A DNA stretch of 13,316 nucleotides, from the NCBI GenBank assembly GCA_900555745.1, contig USMH01000011.1:1-13316 (forward strand), in the 5' to 3' direction. Positions within the stretch are counted from its first letter, which is position 1. Every line of letters begins with the position of its first letter. This DNA comes from an uncultured Collinsella sp. (GTDB taxonomy: Bacteria > Actinomycetota > Coriobacteriia > Coriobacteriales > Coriobacteriaceae). Under the pieces are notes generated by a model. The model was not told the DNA's origin. It searched no databases and saw only the letters and a program-made list of their open reading frames with translations. A program made the position numbers and the translations under genes. Below, piece by piece: positions 1-7,876 of this stretch.

Positions 1-189
1 GGACGGTGTCACACAGACCAAAGTCTTAAATCCTTGACCGGGCTCCTCGCCAAGCTGCTCCGAAATCGCGACCCCCAGGCCCACCGACTCATCGCCATCG
101 TCTTCGTACGTATGTAGAACATAGGAAATGCCGGCGCTTTCCAGCTCGCGCATCGCATTGGTTTTTGGCGTCTTTACAGCCTTTGCCAT
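1..189 (-). CDS. ybaK: YbaK/EbsC-type Cys-tRNA(Pro) deacylase, N-terminal part (runs off left edge)
   Basis: This is the first 63 codons of a leftward gene that continues beyond the window. The protein begins MAKAVKTPKTNAMRELESAG and continues with ISYVLHTYED, then SVGLGVAISEQLG and a GFKTLVC stretch. This N-terminal pattern (KTNAMR, a short helix, the H-x-Y strand, then the FKTLV strand) is typical of the YbaK/EbsC family. These enzymes hydrolyse Cys wrongly loaded on tRNA(Pro) in the cytoplasm, acting in trans after prolyl-tRNA synthetase. The ATG is preceded by GAAAGGA about six bases upstream, which supports the start. The catalytic lysine region lies outside the window, so specificity cannot be judged. 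Related trans-editing proteins (ProX-like) are an alternative. The gene is separately promoted, with a spacer of 132 bp after uvrA. Confidence 0.85.
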   Translation of the reverse strand, partial: MAKAVKTPKTNAMRELESAGISYVLHTYEDDGDESVGLGVAISEQLGEEPGQGFKTLVCVTPS

Positions 190-226
190 GACATATCCTT
201 TCCCTCGCATTCGGACGCAAGGATTA

Positions 227-232
227 AGTATA
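227..232 (-). promoter_or_regulatory. Putative -10 element of the ybaK-type gene
   Basis: Read leftward, TATACT matches five of six bases of the TATAAT consensus, and it lies 38 bases upstream of the deacylase ATG. No good -35 hexamer is seen at normal spacing; a partial GTGACG lies about 19 bases further upstream. This is a weak call from sequence alone. Confidence 0.35.
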
Positions 233-270
233 TGTCCAATTCGGCTGCATACGTCACTTCGGCACAGCAA

Positions 271-301
271 GCGCCATCGAATCACAGGGAGTCGATGGCG
301 C
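271..301 (-). terminator. Stem-loop downstream of uvrA, probable terminator
   Basis: A perfect 10-bp inverted repeat (GCGCCATCGA and TCGATGGCGC) flanks an 11-base loop. It starts 21 bases after the uvrA stop codon. In the leftward direction it is followed by TTGCTGTG rather than a clean T run, so termination may be inefficient or Rho-assisted. The rest of the 190-321 spacer holds only the deacylase promoter region. Confidence 0.55.
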
Positions 302-321
302 CCATAAACTGAATCGCCTAT

Positions 322-3201
322 TTATTGAGCATCAAGTTGAGCCTGGCGCTCCCGGTCACGCCTGAGCAACGGCGCCAAAAACTTGCCCGTATAACTCTGC
401 GGACAGTCCGCAACCTGCTCCGGTGTACCCGAAACCACGACGGTTCCGCCGCCGTTACCGCCCTCGGGACCCATATCGATCAGGCGGTCGGCAACCTTGA
501 TGACATCAAGGTTGTGTTCAATCACCAGCACCGTGTTGCCCGCATCGACCAAGCGCTGCAGTACATCGAGCAGCTGGCGGACGTCCTCAAAATGAAGGCC
601 GGTCGTCGGCTCGTCCAAAATATAGAACGTCTTGCCCGTCTGGCGTCGATGAAGCTCCTTGGCGAGCTTTACACGCTGCGCCTCGCCGCCCGAAAGCGTC
701 GTGGCGGGCTGGCCCAGGCTCACGTAGCCCAAGCCTACATCGTACAGCGTCTGGAGCTTGCGCTTAATCTGCGGGATATTCCCAAAGAAGGCCAGCGCCT
801 CGGTAACGCTCATGTCGAGCACGTCCGAGATGGTCTTGCCACGATAGGTGACCTCGAGTGTCTCGCGGTTGTAGCGTTTACCGCCGCAAACTTCGCAGGG
901 AACGTAGATATCGGGAAGGAAGTGCATCTCGATCTTGATCTGTCCGTCGCCCTTGCACGCCTCACAGCGCCCGCCACTCACATTAAAGGAGAAACGACCT
1001 GGCGAGTAGCCGCGCGCCTTCGACTCCGGCGTACTCGCAAACAGTGCGCGAAGATCATCCCACAGGCCGATATAGGTAGCAGGGTTGGAACGCGGCGTGC
1101 GGCCAATCGGCGACTGGTCGATATCGATAACCTTATCGATACACTCGATGCCCTCGATTTTCTTATACGGACCCACAGGGCGCGTCGAGCGGTGAATGGC
1201 ATTCGTAAGGGCAGGCGCAATGGTGTCGGTAACTAGGGAGCTCTTGCCCGATCCCGACACGCCGGTAACAACCGTAAGCGTACCAAACTCGATCTTGGCA
1301 GTAACGTTTTTGAGGTTGTTGGCTCGAGCGCCCGTAATTTTAAGGCAGCCGCGACCGGGTTTGCGCCGTTCATCAGGCACCCGGATCATTCGTTTGCCGG
1401 TCAGATAAGCGCCCGTCATCGACTCAGTACACGCCATGATATCGGCAGGCGTTCCCGCCGCGACTACGTGTCCGCCGTTGACGCCGGCGCCGGGCCCCAT
1501 GTCGATCACGTAGTCGGCGGCACGGATTGTATCCTCGTCGTGTTCGACGACGATAACGGTATTGCCGATATCGCGCAGGCGCTCGAGCGTCTTGATCAGG
1601 CGCTCGTTGTCACGCTGATGAAGACCGATCGAGGGCTCATCCAGAATATAGAGCACGCCCATGAGACCCGCGCCGATCTGCGTTGCCAGGCGAATACGCT
1701 GCGCCTCGCCACCAGAAAGCGTCGCCGAGGCACGATCGAGCGTCAGATAGTCGAGTCCAACATCGACCAGAAAACGCAAGCGCTCCAGGATTTCCTTGAC
1801 GATGCGCCCGCCGATAAACTGTTGGCGCTCGGTGAGCTCCAGGCCCTCAAAAAACTCGAGCGACTCACGGCACGACAGGCAACAAACCTCGTAAATGGAC
1901 TTGCCACCCACGGTGACGGCGAGCATCTCAGGGCGCAAACGAGCGCCGTGGCAGCTCGAGCACGGTTCCTCGCGAATGTACTTCTCCAAGCGCGCCTTGG
2001 TGTTCTCGTTCGTCGTCTCGGTATAGCGTTCGTACAGGATGTTGCGAACGCCCGAAAACTTGGTATCCCACTGGCTGCGACGTCCGTCGAGCTTTTGGTA
2101 GTCGACCGAGATCTTCGTATCGCCCAGGCCATCCAAGAATGCACGACGCACGCGAGGGGGCAAGTCCTCCCACGGCGTATCGGTGCTCACCTTAAAGTGT
2201 TTGCAGACCGCAGCAAAAATCTGCGGATAGTAGTTCGAATTGCCAAACAGGCTACCAAAGACTCCGTCGGCAATGGACTTCGAGGGGTCCTCGATCAGCG
2301 CCTCGGCATCAACGGTTTTCTTAAAGCCCAGGCCGTCGCACTCAGGACATGCGCCATAGGGAGCGTTGAACGAAAAATCACGCGGCTGAAGATCGTCAAT
2401 GGAGTGACCATGCTCCGGGCACGCCAAGGCCAACGAATACTCCAGCAGCTCGCCCTCGGTCCCCTCGGGAGCATCACGATCGGGCAGCATGTACACGTTT
2501 ACATTGCCGTGAGCCAGCGCGGTCGCCTGCTCAACAGACTCGGCGATACGGCCCAGAGAGTTCTCACGGATCACGATGCGATCGACCACGACCTCGATAT
2601 CGTGCTTGAACTTCTTGTCCAGATCGATCGGATCGTCGAGCGAGCGCACTTCACCGTCGACACGCACGCGGCTAAAGCCCTCGGCGCGAAGGTCCTCAAA
2701 CAGTTTGGTGTACTCGCCTTTTCGCCCGCGCACCACCGGTGCCAGCACAAACGCGCGACGGCCCTCCCCCGCCGCCAAGACCTTGTCGGCAACCTGGTCG
2801 GTCGTCTGACGCTCAATGACGCGGCCGCATTCGGGACAGTGCGGAGTGCCCACACGGGCGAACAGCAGGCGCAGATAGTCATAAATCTCGGTTACGGTGC
2901 CAACCGTCGAGCGAGGGTTTTTAGACGTCGTCTTTTGGTCGATCGACACCGCCGGCGAAAGGCCGTCGATTGAATCCAAGTCGGGTTTGTCCATCTGGCC
3001 CAAGAACTGGCGCGCATAGCTCGAAAGACTCTCGACGTATCGACGCTGGCCCTCGGCATAGATAGTGTCAAATGCCAGCGAACTCTTGCCCGAGCCAGAA
3101 AGACCGGTAATGACCACGAGTTGGTCGCGCGGAATGGAAACATCGATATCACGGAGGTTGTGCTCACGAGCGCCGCGAATAACGATAGAAGAATCAGACA
3201 T
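322..3201 (-). CDS. uvrA: UvrABC excision nuclease subunit A (UvrA)
   Basis: UvrA is the ATP-dependent DNA-damage sensor of nucleotide excision repair; it scans DNA as a dimer and loads UvrB at lesions. The 959-aa product has both ABC ATPase halves. The first Walker A is GLSGSGKSS (about 33-41), with signature LSGGEAQR (495-502) and Walker [13 protein letters not shown] (517-528). The second half has GVSGSGKSS (647-655), LSGGEAQR (836-843) and [12 protein letters not shown] (859-870). The zinc module near the C-terminus is intact (C746, C749, C769, C772). The first module reads C261-x2-H264 with C285 and C288, so its second ligand is His. The ATG at 3201 is chosen over an in-frame start 22 codons upstream because GGAG lies five bases before it and homologues begin with a similar short lead. 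Length matches the family (about 940-960 aa). Large rightward reading frames across this gene are antisense shadows. Confidence 0.98.
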   Translation of the reverse strand: MSDSSIVIRGAREHNLRDIDVSIPRDQLVVITGLSGSGKSSLAFDTIYAEGQRRYVESLSSYARQFLGQMDKPDLDSIDGLSPAVSIDQKTTSKNPRSTVGTVTEIYDYLRLLFARVGTPHCPECGRVIERQTTDQVADKVLAAGEGRRAFVLAPVVRGRKGEYTKLFEDLRAEGFSRVRVDGEVRSLDDPIDLDKKFKHDIEVVVDRIVIRENSLGRIAESVEQATALAHGNVNVYMLPDRDAPEGTEGELLEYSLALACPEHGHSIDDLQPRDFSFNAPYGACPECDGLGFKKTVDAEALIEDPSKSIADGVFGSLFGNSNYYPQIFAAVCKHFKVSTDTPWEDLPPRVRRAFLDGLGDTKISVDYQKLDGRRSQWDTKFSGVRNILYERYTETTNENTKARLEKYIREEPCSSCHGARLRPEMLAVTVGGKSIYEVCCLSCRESLEFFEGLELTERQQFIGGRIVKEILERLRFLVDVGLDYLTLDRASATLSGGEAQRIRLATQIGAGLMGVLYILDEPSIGLHQRDNERLIKTLERLRDIGNTVIVVEHDEDTIRAADYVIDMGPGAGVNGGHVVAAGTPADIMACTESMTGAYLTGKRMIRVPDERRKPGRGCLKITGARANNLKNVTAKIEFGTLTVVTGVSGSGKSSLVTDTIAPALTNAIHRSTRPVGPYKKIEGIECIDKVIDIDQSPIGRTPRSNPATYIGLWDDLRALFASTPESKARGYSPGRFSFNVSGGRCEACKGDGQIKIEMHFLPDIYVPCEVCGGKRYNRETLEVTYRGKTISDVLDMSVTEALAFFGNIPQIKRKLQTLYDVGLGYVSLGQPATTLSGGEAQRVKLAKELHRRQTGKTFYILDEPTTGLHFEDVRQLLDVLQRLVDAGNTVLVIEHNLDVIKVADRLIDMGPEGGNGGGTVVVSGTPEQVADCPQSYTGKFLAPLLRRDRERQAQLDAQ

Positions 3202-3229
3202 GGAAGCTCCTTGCCTCCTATTGCATCGA

Positions 3230-3235
3230 ATCATA
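3230..3235 (-). promoter_or_regulatory. Putative -10 element of uvrA
   Basis: TATGAT read leftward matches five of six bases of the -10 consensus and lies about 28 bases before the uvrA ATG. No recognisable -35 hexamer is found 16-18 bases upstream, which could mean dependence on an activator or simply a wrong call. Confidence 0.35.
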
Positions 3236-3262
3236 CTGTCGATGAGTTTAGCGCACTCGACG

Positions 3263-3276
3263 CGCACAGATGTTCG
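3263..3276. promoter_or_regulatory. LexA/SOS-box-like operator upstream of uvrA
   Basis: CGCACAGATGTTCG matches nine of the ten defined bases of the Gram-positive LexA (DinR) operator CGAAC-N4-GTTCG; only the third base differs. It sits in the divergent spacer, about 62 bases before the uvrA ATG and just upstream of the likely -35 region. uvrA is a classical SOS gene in many bacteria, so location and match support each other. It is about 120 bases from the start of the rightward membrane-enzyme gene, which could also be affected. Whether this genome encodes a LexA that reads this sequence is not visible here. Confidence 0.55.
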
Positions 3277-3344
3277 TAATACAAGATTCGCAGACCTTTA
3301 GCTTTGCGTATCGGGTGCTTTGTTTCTCGAAATGCCGTGGAAAG

Positions 3345-3382
3345 GTTACAGTAATCTACTACTGAACTTAATTTGCTGTAAC
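3345..3382. repeat. Inverted repeat in the leader of the LTA-synthase-like gene
   Basis: GTTACAG at 3345-3351 and CTGTAAC at 3376-3382 are perfect 7-bp arms separated by 24 bases. The left arm also forms the small palindrome TTACAGTAA (3346-3354), and CAGTA at 3349-3353 can pair with TACTG at 3360-3364. The right arm ends one base before the AGAGGA ribosome site. It may be a regulator operator or an RNA fold affecting translation. The function is unproven. Confidence 0.45.
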
Positions 3383-3394
3383 AGAGGAACGTCC

Positions 3395-5548
3395 ATGACC
3401 GAAGATATCCCCCTTGAAATCACTTCGAGCGACATGGCCAATCTGCCCATATTCATCGCCGTCCTTATCGTGGCCACCGTCGTCGTGCGCGTGTATTTTT
3501 CAATCAAACACAATGAAAAGCCGCCCATTGCCCGCGTCTTTTGGTGCGCGACGCTCCTCATCCCGCTCGGCATGGTAGCTGCATGGATTACGAATCAATT
3601 GCTCGTAAATGAGGACAATTCCCTATGGGTCCTTTCTTATTCGGCGCTCGGTGCTACCGCCGTCATACTTCTTGTCGAGCCCTTGGTTTCGGGACTTATC
3701 GACCAAACCGATCTTGCGACGGGAACGGTTGCCTGTATTTGCCGTGACATCCTTGTCATCGCCGCTGTTTCAGCGCTCTCGTTCGTTTCGCTCGAAATTG
3801 CCTGTAACGAAACGTTCTATCGCATTCCCGCCAACTCATTCGGGTTTTCCGTCGGGCTGCTCGCGACGGTTCTGCTCTCCCTTTATTTGCTGGGACAGCG
3901 TCATGGAGGCGTCATGGCCCTCGTGCCCGTCGCCTGTTGCATCCTTGGCATTGCCGAGCACTTCGTCATAACGTTTAAAGGCGAAGCCATCCTGCCAAGC
4001 GATATCTTGGCCCTTGGCACCGCAATGGAAGTGAGCGAGGGATACGAGTTTACCTTTACCGCCGGAATCGTAACCTCTCTCGCCCTGCTGGAGATTTCCC
4101 TGGGGCTTCTTTCGCTTATCCGACCGCGAAAGCTCCGTACGCCCACCCATGTCTTCCCCGCAATCGCCGCTAACCTCTGCGCTTTTCTGCTAGTGACCGT
4201 TGTGGGGCTCTCAGGCTTTTCCAGCATCGACTTGGAGCAGGCGCTGGATTTTGGATTTGACCGTTGGCAGCCCATCACCACATATACGTCTCAGGGTTTT
4301 ATCACTTCGTTCACCGAAATGGTCAACGAGTTGCCCATTGAGAAGCCCGAAGGCTATACGCCCGATGAGGCGCAGAGCATCGAGCAGGAGCTCGCCGCCG
4401 CCTACGACAGCACGTATGGCTCGAGCGAGCAGCGCGCGGCTGCCGTTGCCCAGTTCAATGAAATCAAGCCGACGATTGTTGCCGTCATGAACGAGAGTTT
4501 TAGCGACCTTTCGTGCTTTGAGCAGCTCCAGGCGGCCGGGTACACCGGCCCCGCATTCTACAACTCGCTTCCCGACACACTTGTTCGCGGCACCATGCTC
4601 GCTTCGGTCACCGGTGGCGGAACGGCAAACTCCGAATTCGAATTTTTGACCGGAGCGACAACGGCCTTTGTCGGATTAGGCAAGATCCCCTATCAGCTGT
4701 ATCAGATGAATGGCGTCAACAGCCTGGCAAAGGACCTTAAAGAGCTTGGGTATACCGCTACCGCTATGCACCCGCAAAACCCCGTCAACTACCATCGAGA
4801 TAAGATCTATCAGCAGCTGGGCTTTGGAGACTTTCTTTCAATCGGCGATTTCGAAGGTGCGCCCTGTTACCATGCCGGCGTATGCGACTACGCCACCTAC
4901 GACAAGATACTCGACCTGCTTAGAACCGACGAAGCGCCGCAGTTCATCTTTGACGTCACGATGCAAAATCACGGCGGCTACGACTATGGCACCGTTCCCG
5001 CCGAAGAGCTGACAAACTATTGGGTCGAGGGAGCCAGCGAGGGCGCCAATAGCGCGCTCAACACCTATCTCACCTGCATCAACGCATCCGACCGGGACCT
5101 CGAGTACTTTATCAACGAGCTCCGCAATATCGGCAGACCGGTTGTTCTTGTCTTTTTTGGCGACCATCAGCCGAGCGCCGCAACGACTCTCAACGACGAG
5201 CTGTACCCTCAGGAAGATACGGCAAGCCACGCTTTCCGTGTCTATCAGTCAACCTATTTCGTCTGGGCTAACTATGAAATCGCCGGCAATACCGAGCTCA
5301 ACGTCTACGACACCGTCGGGGCAAACGAGATTGCAGCCATTACCCTTAATAAGATCGGCGCCCCGCTCACCGACTATCAAAAGGCCCTGCTTGCAACAAG
5401 GTCAGATGTGCCCACCATCAATGTCGCCGGCTATCTCGGTGCCGACGGGCTGCGCTACAACTTGGAATCTGAAGACAGCCCATACACCTCGACGATCGAC
5501 AAGCTGCAGCGCATGCAATACCTCGATTTCGCCAGCAAAGTTCAGTAA
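3395..5548 (+). CDS. LTA synthase family membrane sulfatase (phosphoglycerol transferase-like)
   Basis: The 717-aa product has about eight membrane segments (roughly 17-36, 49-70, 78-98, 117-136, 150-167, 171-192, 218-242, 253-274), then an extracellular alkaline-phosphatase/sulfatase fold domain. This is the architecture of the lipoteichoic acid synthase family, which transfers glycerol-phosphate from phosphatidylglycerol to a surface polymer. Visible catalytic features are the metal ligand in MNESFSDL (E367), the probable nucleophile Thr410 in GGGTANSEFEFLTG, His526 in QNHGGYD, and Asp590-His591 in FFGDHQPS. The loop FKGEAILPSDIL between membrane segments is also typical of the family. The ATG at 3395 is chosen because AGAGGA lies six bases upstream; an in-frame ATG 25 codons earlier has no ribosome site. 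The gene appears to stand alone, divergent from uvrA. The exact polymer made, lipoteichoic acid or another polyol phosphate, cannot be told from sequence. Confidence 0.9.
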   Translation: MTEDIPLEITSSDMANLPIFIAVLIVATVVVRVYFSIKHNEKPPIARVFWCATLLIPLGMVAAWITNQLLVNEDNSLWVLSYSALGATAVILLVEPLVSGLIDQTDLATGTVACICRDILVIAAVSALSFVSLEIACNETFYRIPANSFGFSVGLLATVLLSLYLLGQRHGGVMALVPVACCILGIAEHFVITFKGEAILPSDILALGTAMEVSEGYEFTFTAGIVTSLALLEISLGLLSLIRPRKLRTPTHVFPAIAANLCAFLLVTVVGLSGFSSIDLEQALDFGFDRWQPITTYTSQGFITSFTEMVNELPIEKPEGYTPDEAQSIEQELAAAYDSTYGSSEQRAAAVAQFNEIKPTIVAVMNESFSDLSCFEQLQAAGYTGPAFYNSLPDTLVRGTMLASVTGGGTANSEFEFLTGATTAFVGLGKIPYQLYQMNGVNSLAKDLKELGYTATAMHPQNPVNYHRDKIYQQLGFGDFLSIGDFEGAPCYHAGVCDYATYDKILDLLRTDEAPQFIFDVTMQNHGGYDYGTVPAEELTNYWVEGASEGANSALNTYLTCINASDRDLEYFINELRNIGRPVVLVFFGDHQPSAATTLNDELYPQEDTASHAFRVYQSTYFVWANYEIAGNTELNVYDTVGANEIAAITLNKIGAPLTDYQKALLATRSDVPTINVAGYLGADGLRYNLESEDSPYTSTIDKLQRMQYLDFASKVQ

Positions 5549-5562
5549 GCCCGCCCATTCGC

Positions 5563-5597
5563 TTGGGCCCATCGTATTGCAAGCACGCTCGGCCCAA
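5563..5597 (+). terminator. Weak stem-loop after the LTA-synthase-like gene
   Basis: TTGGGCC and GGCCCAA form perfect 7-bp arms with a 21-base loop, starting 15 bases after the stop codon. There is no T run after the stem, so this is only a possible terminator or RNA-stabilising hairpin. Confidence 0.3.
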
Positions 5598-5608
5598 ATG
5601 CATCGCAA

Positions 5609-5638
5609 ATGACTCCCGCTCGCAAACGAGGGTACAAT
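5609..5638 (+). promoter_or_regulatory. Probable promoter of the mrp-flavoprotein operon
   Basis: TACAAT at 5633-5638 matches five of six bases of the -10 consensus, and ATGACT at 5609-5614 matches four of six -35 bases, with an 18-base spacer. Transcription would start near 5645, giving a leader of about 50 bases. That leader contains a small GC hairpin (GGGGC-TCCG-GCCCC, 5658-5671) ahead of the ribosome site. Confidence 0.55.
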
Positions 5639-5693
5639 GACGCTCGTGTCACATCACGGGGCTCCGGCCCCAACATATACAAAGGAGTCATAC

Positions 5694-6524
5694 ATGGGTT
5701 GCGAGCACGCACAGGCCGCCGGCGGACAAACGTCGCCGTCGCAATTTGAGGAGAACACGCTGTCCGAGGTCAAACGCGTCATCGCCGTGCTTTCCGGCAA
5801 GGGCGGTGTCGGCAAGTCGTTTGTCACCGGTGCCATCGCCACCGAGCTTGCCCGTCACGGCCACAAGGTCGGCGTCCTCGATGCCGACATCACCGGTCCC
5901 TCTATCCCCAAGATGTTCGGCATGAGCGGACGCCACGTCCATGCCCTTGGCAACCTCATGCTGCCCGAAATCTCCGAGCACGGCGTCAAGGTCATGAGCT
6001 CCAACCTTCTGCTCCAAAACGAGACCGACCCCGTCCTTTGGCGCGGTCCGGTCATCGCAGGCGCCATTAGGCAGTTCTGGAGCGAGACCTCGTGGGGCCC
6101 CATCGACTACCTGCTGGTCGACATGCCTCCGGGAACAGGCGACGTCGCGCTCACCGTCTTCCAGTCGCTGCCCGTCGACGGCATCGTCATCGTCACGAGC
6201 CCGCAGGACCTGGTCTCGATGATCGTCGCCAAGGCGGTCAACATGGCCGAGAAGATGAACGTCCCCATTCTGGGCATCGTCGAGAACATGAGCTATATCG
6301 AGTGCCCCGACTGCGGCAAGAAGATCGAGGTCTTTGGCAAAAGCAAGCTCCCCGAGGTCGCAGAGCGCTATAACCTCGACATCTTGGGCACGCTTCCCAT
6401 TAATCCGGCACTCGCCGAGGCCTGCGATAAGGGCGAGGTCGAGACCGCGCTGCCCGATGGCATGTTGCCCAAGGCAGTCTCTGCCGTCGAGGCTATTACC
6501 CCGCACGAGACCGACGAGGCCTAA
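5694..6524 (+). CDS. mrp: Mrp/NBP35/ApbC-family Fe-S cluster carrier ATPase
   Basis: The 276-aa protein is a P-loop NTPase of the Mrp/ApbC/NBP35 group, cytoplasmic dimers that bind a bridging Fe-S cluster and pass it to target proteins. The deviant Walker A reads SGKGGVGKS (about 34-42). It is followed by the switch region VLDADITGPSIPKMFG (61-76) and VDMPPGTGDVALT (142-154). The cluster-binding pair is C204-x2-C207 in YIECPDCGKK, as in bacterial Mrp. An N-terminal extension has a single Cys (C3) and no ferredoxin-like cysteine cluster; the DUF59-type N-terminal domain of some Mrp proteins is absent. The ATG at 5694 has AAAGGAGT six bases upstream, which rules out an in-frame start 19 codons earlier. 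The stop codon directly abuts the GTG of the flavoprotein gene, so the two are almost certainly co-transcribed and coupled in translation. Confidence 0.93.
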   Translation: MGCEHAQAAGGQTSPSQFEENTLSEVKRVIAVLSGKGGVGKSFVTGAIATELARHGHKVGVLDADITGPSIPKMFGMSGRHVHALGNLMLPEISEHGVKVMSSNLLLQNETDPVLWRGPVIAGAIRQFWSETSWGPIDYLLVDMPPGTGDVALTVFQSLPVDGIVIVTSPQDLVSMIVAKAVNMAEKMNVPILGIVENMSYIECPDCGKKIEVFGKSKLPEVAERYNLDILGTLPINPALAEACDKGEVETALPDGMLPKAVSAVEAITPHETDEA

Positions 6525-7796
6525 GTGAACACGAGCGCCTTCTATGACGTCCTGCTAATCGGCGGCGGGGCTTCAGGCCTCGCCGCCGCCATTACGGCCG
6601 CACGTGCTGGCAAAAGCGTCTGCATCGTTGAGCGCGATGTCGCCTGCGGCCTAAAGCTCCTTGCGACCGGTAACGGCCGCTGCAACCTCTCCAACGAATC
6701 GATTGATCCTCAGCGGTATAACCACCCCGCATTCGTCGAATCTGTCATGGGCCCCCAACCCGAACAAGAGCTTATGGGTTTCTTCTCCTCGCTGGGCATC
6801 ATGACAACCTCCGAGGAAGGCCGGCTATACCCGCGCTCCCTTCGCGCAGAATCGGTGCGCGACGCGCTTCTCAACGTTTGCGACCGCCTAGGTATTACCT
6901 TAATCTGCGGAGCCAACGTTGCCTCGGCGCACAAAGCTTCCGAAGGCTGGACACTCCAAATAGACCGTCCAGCGCGGGCGCTCAAGGCAAAAAAGCACGA
7001 CGACCGAAAATCGGAGCTCCGCTCGCTTCGGAAAGCGCTCGCCGATGTCCCTCGCAAGAACGAGGCCCTGGAGGCACATGCCGTAATTATCGCCACGGGT
7101 GGCAACCCCACCGGTATCGCCGATACGTTTAGCCTCCCCCTCACTTCGCTGCGCCCCATCCTCTGCCCCGTATCGGCAACGGTCGTCGGCGATCGGGCGG
7201 CACTCAAGACGTTGGACGGCCTGCGCGTCCGCGCCCGCTTGACGCTCGCCCGCAATCATAATGAGCTCTGGCACGAAGACGGTGAAGTCCTGTTTCGAAC
7301 CTTCGGTATCTCGGGCGTCGCTGTCTTCAACCTCTCCCGTCGTATCCAGCGCGGCGATACGATCCTGCTCGACGTTTTCCCCGACCTCTCTAAAGACGAG
7401 TTGCTCGATATGCTTAACCGGCGCGTTAAGCTGCTCGGCGGCTTTTCGCCCCGCGATCCCCGTTGGCTCGACGGCATGCTCGCCCCGCAACTCTCCCGCG
7501 TCGTCTGCACAGCGTTCGAGCAGTGCCATCCAGGCTCCAACGATGTCATCCACCTGGTCTCGATCCTCAAGCATTTTAAGTTACTCGTCGAAGGAACCGC
7601 CGAGGAGCGCTCGGCGCAGGTCACGCGTGGTGGCGTATCTGTCGAGAGCATCTCAACACCCAGTCTACGCGCGCGCAGCGTTGTCGACACCCCGCTTTAC
7701 GTCTGCGGCGAAGCGCTCGACATCGACGCCGATTGCGGAGGCTTTAACCTTGCGTGGGCATGGCTCTCGGGCATTCGCGCTGCAAGCAGCCTGTAG
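6525..7796 (+). CDS. HI0933-family FAD-dependent oxidoreductase (YhiN/BaiN-like)
   Basis: The 423-aa protein starts with an FAD-binding Rossmann motif (LIGGGASGLAAAI, about 11-23), followed by GLKLLATGNGRCNLSN (42-57), a hallmark of the HI0933/YhiN family. Later marks include VIIATGG (187-193), GEVLFRTFGISG (253-264), a TRGGVSVESI segment, and a C-terminal CGEALDIDADCGGFNLAWAW. BaiN of bile-acid-metabolising clostridia belongs to this group, but most members have no known substrate, so a bile-acid role is not claimed. The start is GTG, immediately after the mrp stop, with GAGG five bases upstream. Two oddities are seen: a Lys/Arg-rich stretch at about 148-183, and a shortened segment after ATGG where relatives usually carry a GSTGDGY-type motif. 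It probably receives nothing more than co-expression from Mrp, but flavoproteins often partner with Fe-S proteins. Confidence 0.88.
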   Translation: MNTSAFYDVLLIGGGASGLAAAITAARAGKSVCIVERDVACGLKLLATGNGRCNLSNESIDPQRYNHPAFVESVMGPQPEQELMGFFSSLGIMTTSEEGRLYPRSLRAESVRDALLNVCDRLGITLICGANVASAHKASEGWTLQIDRPARALKAKKHDDRKSELRSLRKALADVPRKNEALEAHAVIIATGGNPTGIADTFSLPLTSLRPILCPVSATVVGDRAALKTLDGLRVRARLTLARNHNELWHEDGEVLFRTFGISGVAVFNLSRRIQRGDTILLDVFPDLSKDELLDMLNRRVKLLGGFSPRDPRWLDGMLAPQLSRVVCTAFEQCHPGSNDVIHLVSILKHFKLLVEGTAEERSAQVTRGGVSVESISTPSLRARSVVDTPLYVCGEALDIDADCGGFNLAWAWLSGIRAASSL

Positions 7797-7806
7797 CCGC
7801 GCAGTC

Positions 7807-7812
7807 TATAAT
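7807..7812 (+). promoter_or_regulatory. Promoter-like TATAAT box before the COG2509-type gene
   Basis: A perfect TATAAT lies 11 bases after the end of the HI0933-type gene and 64 bases before the next ATG. No good -35 hexamer sits 16-18 bases upstream. If used, transcription would begin near 7819 and run at once into the terminator hairpin at 7827-7850. Confidence 0.4.
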
Positions 7813-7826
7813 CAAAAACGCATTCG

Positions 7827-7858
7827 GGCCGTCTGGGATACCGGACGGCCTCTTTCTT
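7827..7858 (+). terminator. Intrinsic terminator between the two flavoprotein genes
   Basis: A 10-bp stem (GGCCGTCTGG with CCGGACGGCC, one G-U pair) closes on a GATA tetraloop and is followed by TCTTTCTT. This is a good rho-independent terminator for the mrp-flavoprotein operon. It ends only a few bases before the TAAGGAG ribosome site of the next gene, so it may also attenuate that gene. Confidence 0.75.
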
Positions 7859-7876
7859 GCCTCTAAGGAGACCTCG

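Noticed and set aside
325..1236. A 303-codon plus-strand frame opposite the C-terminal half of uvrA
   Set aside because: Same reason: antisense shadow, composition of Arg and Ala rich sequence and no family pattern.
1468..2973. A 501-codon open frame on the plus strand opposite uvrA
   Set aside because: It lies wholly antisense to a clear uvrA, has no ribosome site or recognisable domain, and such long shadows are common in GC-rich genes with biased third positions.
3202..3267. N-terminal extension of UvrA by 22 residues
   Set aside because: The GGAG ribosome site fits the ATG at 3201; the extension would cover the likely promoter and has no match to UvrA starts.
5688..6506. A 272-codon minus-strand frame opposite mrp
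   Set aside because: It mirrors mrp codon by codon and lacks any start signal or family pattern.
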